Source: Haliscomenobacter sp. (GTDB lineage: Bacteria > Bacteroidota > Bacteroidia > Chitinophagales > Saprospiraceae). From it: a stretch of 45,761 nt of DNA. The position numbers were made by a program, and so were the translations under genes. Shown in pieces: positions 44,863-45,761 of this stretch. The number at the start of each line of letters is the position of its first letter. Positions within the stretch are counted from its first letter, which is position 1. Under the pieces are notes generated by a model that saw nothing but the letters and a program-made list of their open reading frames with translations, was not told the DNA's origin and searched no databases. Location of the stretch: contig NZ_JADKCX010000040.1 in NCBI RefSeq assembly GCF_016718685.1, forward strand, positions 1 through 45,761, read 5' to 3'.

Positions 44863-45761
44863 TCAACAGAATAACTTTTCAATTTTGTCAGCCAAAACCC
44901 TGGCATGGCCTTCGTTTGATTCCACTGAACTGCCCCCCAAATGGGGCGTCAGCACCACATTGTCGGCATTGCGGAGGTATTGAAAGGGTTCAGGTAGTTC
45001 AGTGGGTTTGAGGTTTTCGAAGGATTGTTCCTCGTATTCAAACACATCCAACGCTGCACCCAAGACCTTACCTGTCTGGAGGTTTTTCACCAAATCGGCG
45101 GTATGCAGTATCGTTCCACGGGCGGTGTTGACCAAATAAATCGGTTTTTGGAAGCGCTGCAAAAAAGCGTCATTGACAAAGTGGTTTTCGGGCAGGTACA
45201 GGATAATAATAAAGGTGACAATATCAGCTTCCGCCCAGACCTGCTCCAGGCTTACTTCACTGACGAGTGCATCGGCATAATTCGACTTGAACTTGTCGTA
45301 CGCGATCAGGCGTGCTCCAAAACCGCTGATCTTTTGGGCAAAAGCCGAACCCATGTTGCCATAACCAATGATGCCAATGGTTTTCCCCTTGATTTCGATG
45401 CCCCGATTTGCGGCACGTACCCAATGGCCAGCGCGGATTTGGCGATCGGCCAGGCCTAAATTGTTCATTAGCATCAAGAGCATGCCAATGGCGTGCTCAG
45501 CTACCGTATCGCGGCTGCCTTCAGGTGAACTCAGCACATTTACGCCCCTTTGTTCAGCAGTTTCAAGGTCGATGTGTTCCAGCCCTACCCCACTGCGGGC
45601 TACAAAGGCCAACTCATTTCCACGCGCCAAAAACGACGCATCTATCTGCAAACGACTGCGCAAGACCACACCAAAGCAATCGCTCATTTGGTTCAATATT
45701 TCTTCCCGTGGGGAGCTGTAATGCGCTTCACAAGAAAAACCCAACTCTGTAAGGCGTTGAA
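44863..45761 (-). CDS. D-2-hydroxyacid dehydrogenase, phosphoglycerate dehydrogenase-like (5' end beyond window)
   Basis: NAD-dependent oxidoreductase, possibly the first step of serine synthesis. The frame is open to the window edge (QRLTELGFSCEAHYSS), so the start lies outside. The NAD fold is GIIGYGNMGSAF; the catalytic Arg is in YLVNTARGTILHTADLV, the Glu in AALDVFEYEE and the His in LTPHLGGSS. A Ser-Gly substrate region is in VARSGVGLEHID. No ACT or ASB regulatory domain follows, so it is the short type of about 310 residues. Oddly, ADIVTF is followed by IIILYLPENH where the family usually has His-x-Pro; this could be a variant or a local sequence error. Substrate therefore stays open (3-phosphoglycerate or another 2-hydroxyacid). 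Confidence 0.85.
   Translation of the reverse strand, partial: QRLTELGFSCEAHYSSPREEILNQMSDCFGVVLRSRLQIDASFLARGNELAFVARSGVGLEHIDLETAEQRGVNVLSSPEGSRDTVAEHAIGMLLMLMNNLGLADRQIRAGHWVRAANRGIEIKGKTIGIIGYGNMGSAFAQKISGFGARLIAYDKFKSNYADALVSEVSLEQVWAEADIVTFIIILYLPENHFVNDAFLQRFQKPIYLVNTARGTILHTADLVKNLQTGKVLGAALDVFEYEEQSFENLKPTELPEPFQYLRNADNVVLTPHLGGSSVESNEGHARVLADKIEKLFC

Overview
The window looks like chromosomal DNA of a Bacteroidota member, most likely of the Saprospiria (Haliscomenobacter/Lewinella-like). The reasons are a SusC/SusD pair with IPT/TIG surface glycan-binding lipoproteins, -7 boxes of the TAnnTTTG type, weak Shine-Dalgarno sequences, a LytS/LytTR two-component pair with a Reg_prop propeller sensor, and many small secreted proteins. 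No tRNA, rRNA, CRISPR array or transposase was seen. The genus assignment is inference only.

Layout. 1-6.8 kb (minus strand): a broken glycosyltransferase, an unknown secreted protein, a lipoprotein, a secreted type I pullulanase, and an anti-sigma/ECF sigma pair. 6.8-12.2 kb: a long inverted repeat, an MgtC/DUF4010 membrane protein, a secreted CotH-like protein, a lipoprotein alkaline phosphatase and an acyl-CoA dehydrogenase. 12.2-23.0 kb: a MarR regulator with a DUF2165 protein, divergent from a plus-strand catabolic cluster. That cluster holds an MFS permease, an enoyl-CoA hydratase with both catalytic Glu, a feruloyl-CoA-synthetase-like ligase, a secreted alpha/beta hydrolase, a MetE-like Zn methyltransferase, a DmdC-sized acyl-CoA dehydrogenase and a class A FAD monooxygenase. 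A perfect palindrome just after the MFS -7 box is a good candidate MarR operator. The set suggests uptake and CoA-dependent breakdown of an aromatic (hydroxycinnamate-like) or methylthio acid.

23.0-31.1 kb: a LytTR response regulator and its 1,055-residue propeller histidine kinase face a plus-strand operon of a membrane protein, a triple NTF2-like protein and three cupins. The intergenic region carries 9-bp sites spaced exactly 21 bp apart that fit the known LytTR recognition pattern, pointing both ways. This is the best candidate here for an undescribed regulated system. 31.2-33.1 kb: a U32 peptidase-family (RNA hydroxylation type) protein. 33.3-41.5 kb: a polysaccharide-uptake locus (SusC, SusD, two SGBP-B-like lipoproteins) without enzymes in view. 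41.9-45.8 kb: a SNF2 helicase and a D-2-hydroxyacid (phosphoglycerate) dehydrogenase that runs off the right edge.

Quality warning. Seven otherwise well-conserved genes carry eight single-base frame breaks. Seven of the eight are explained by one missing base in a short run of identical bases, which suggests a systematic sequencing or assembly error more than gene decay. The glycosyltransferase also carries an in-frame TGA, so it is the best candidate for a true pseudogene.
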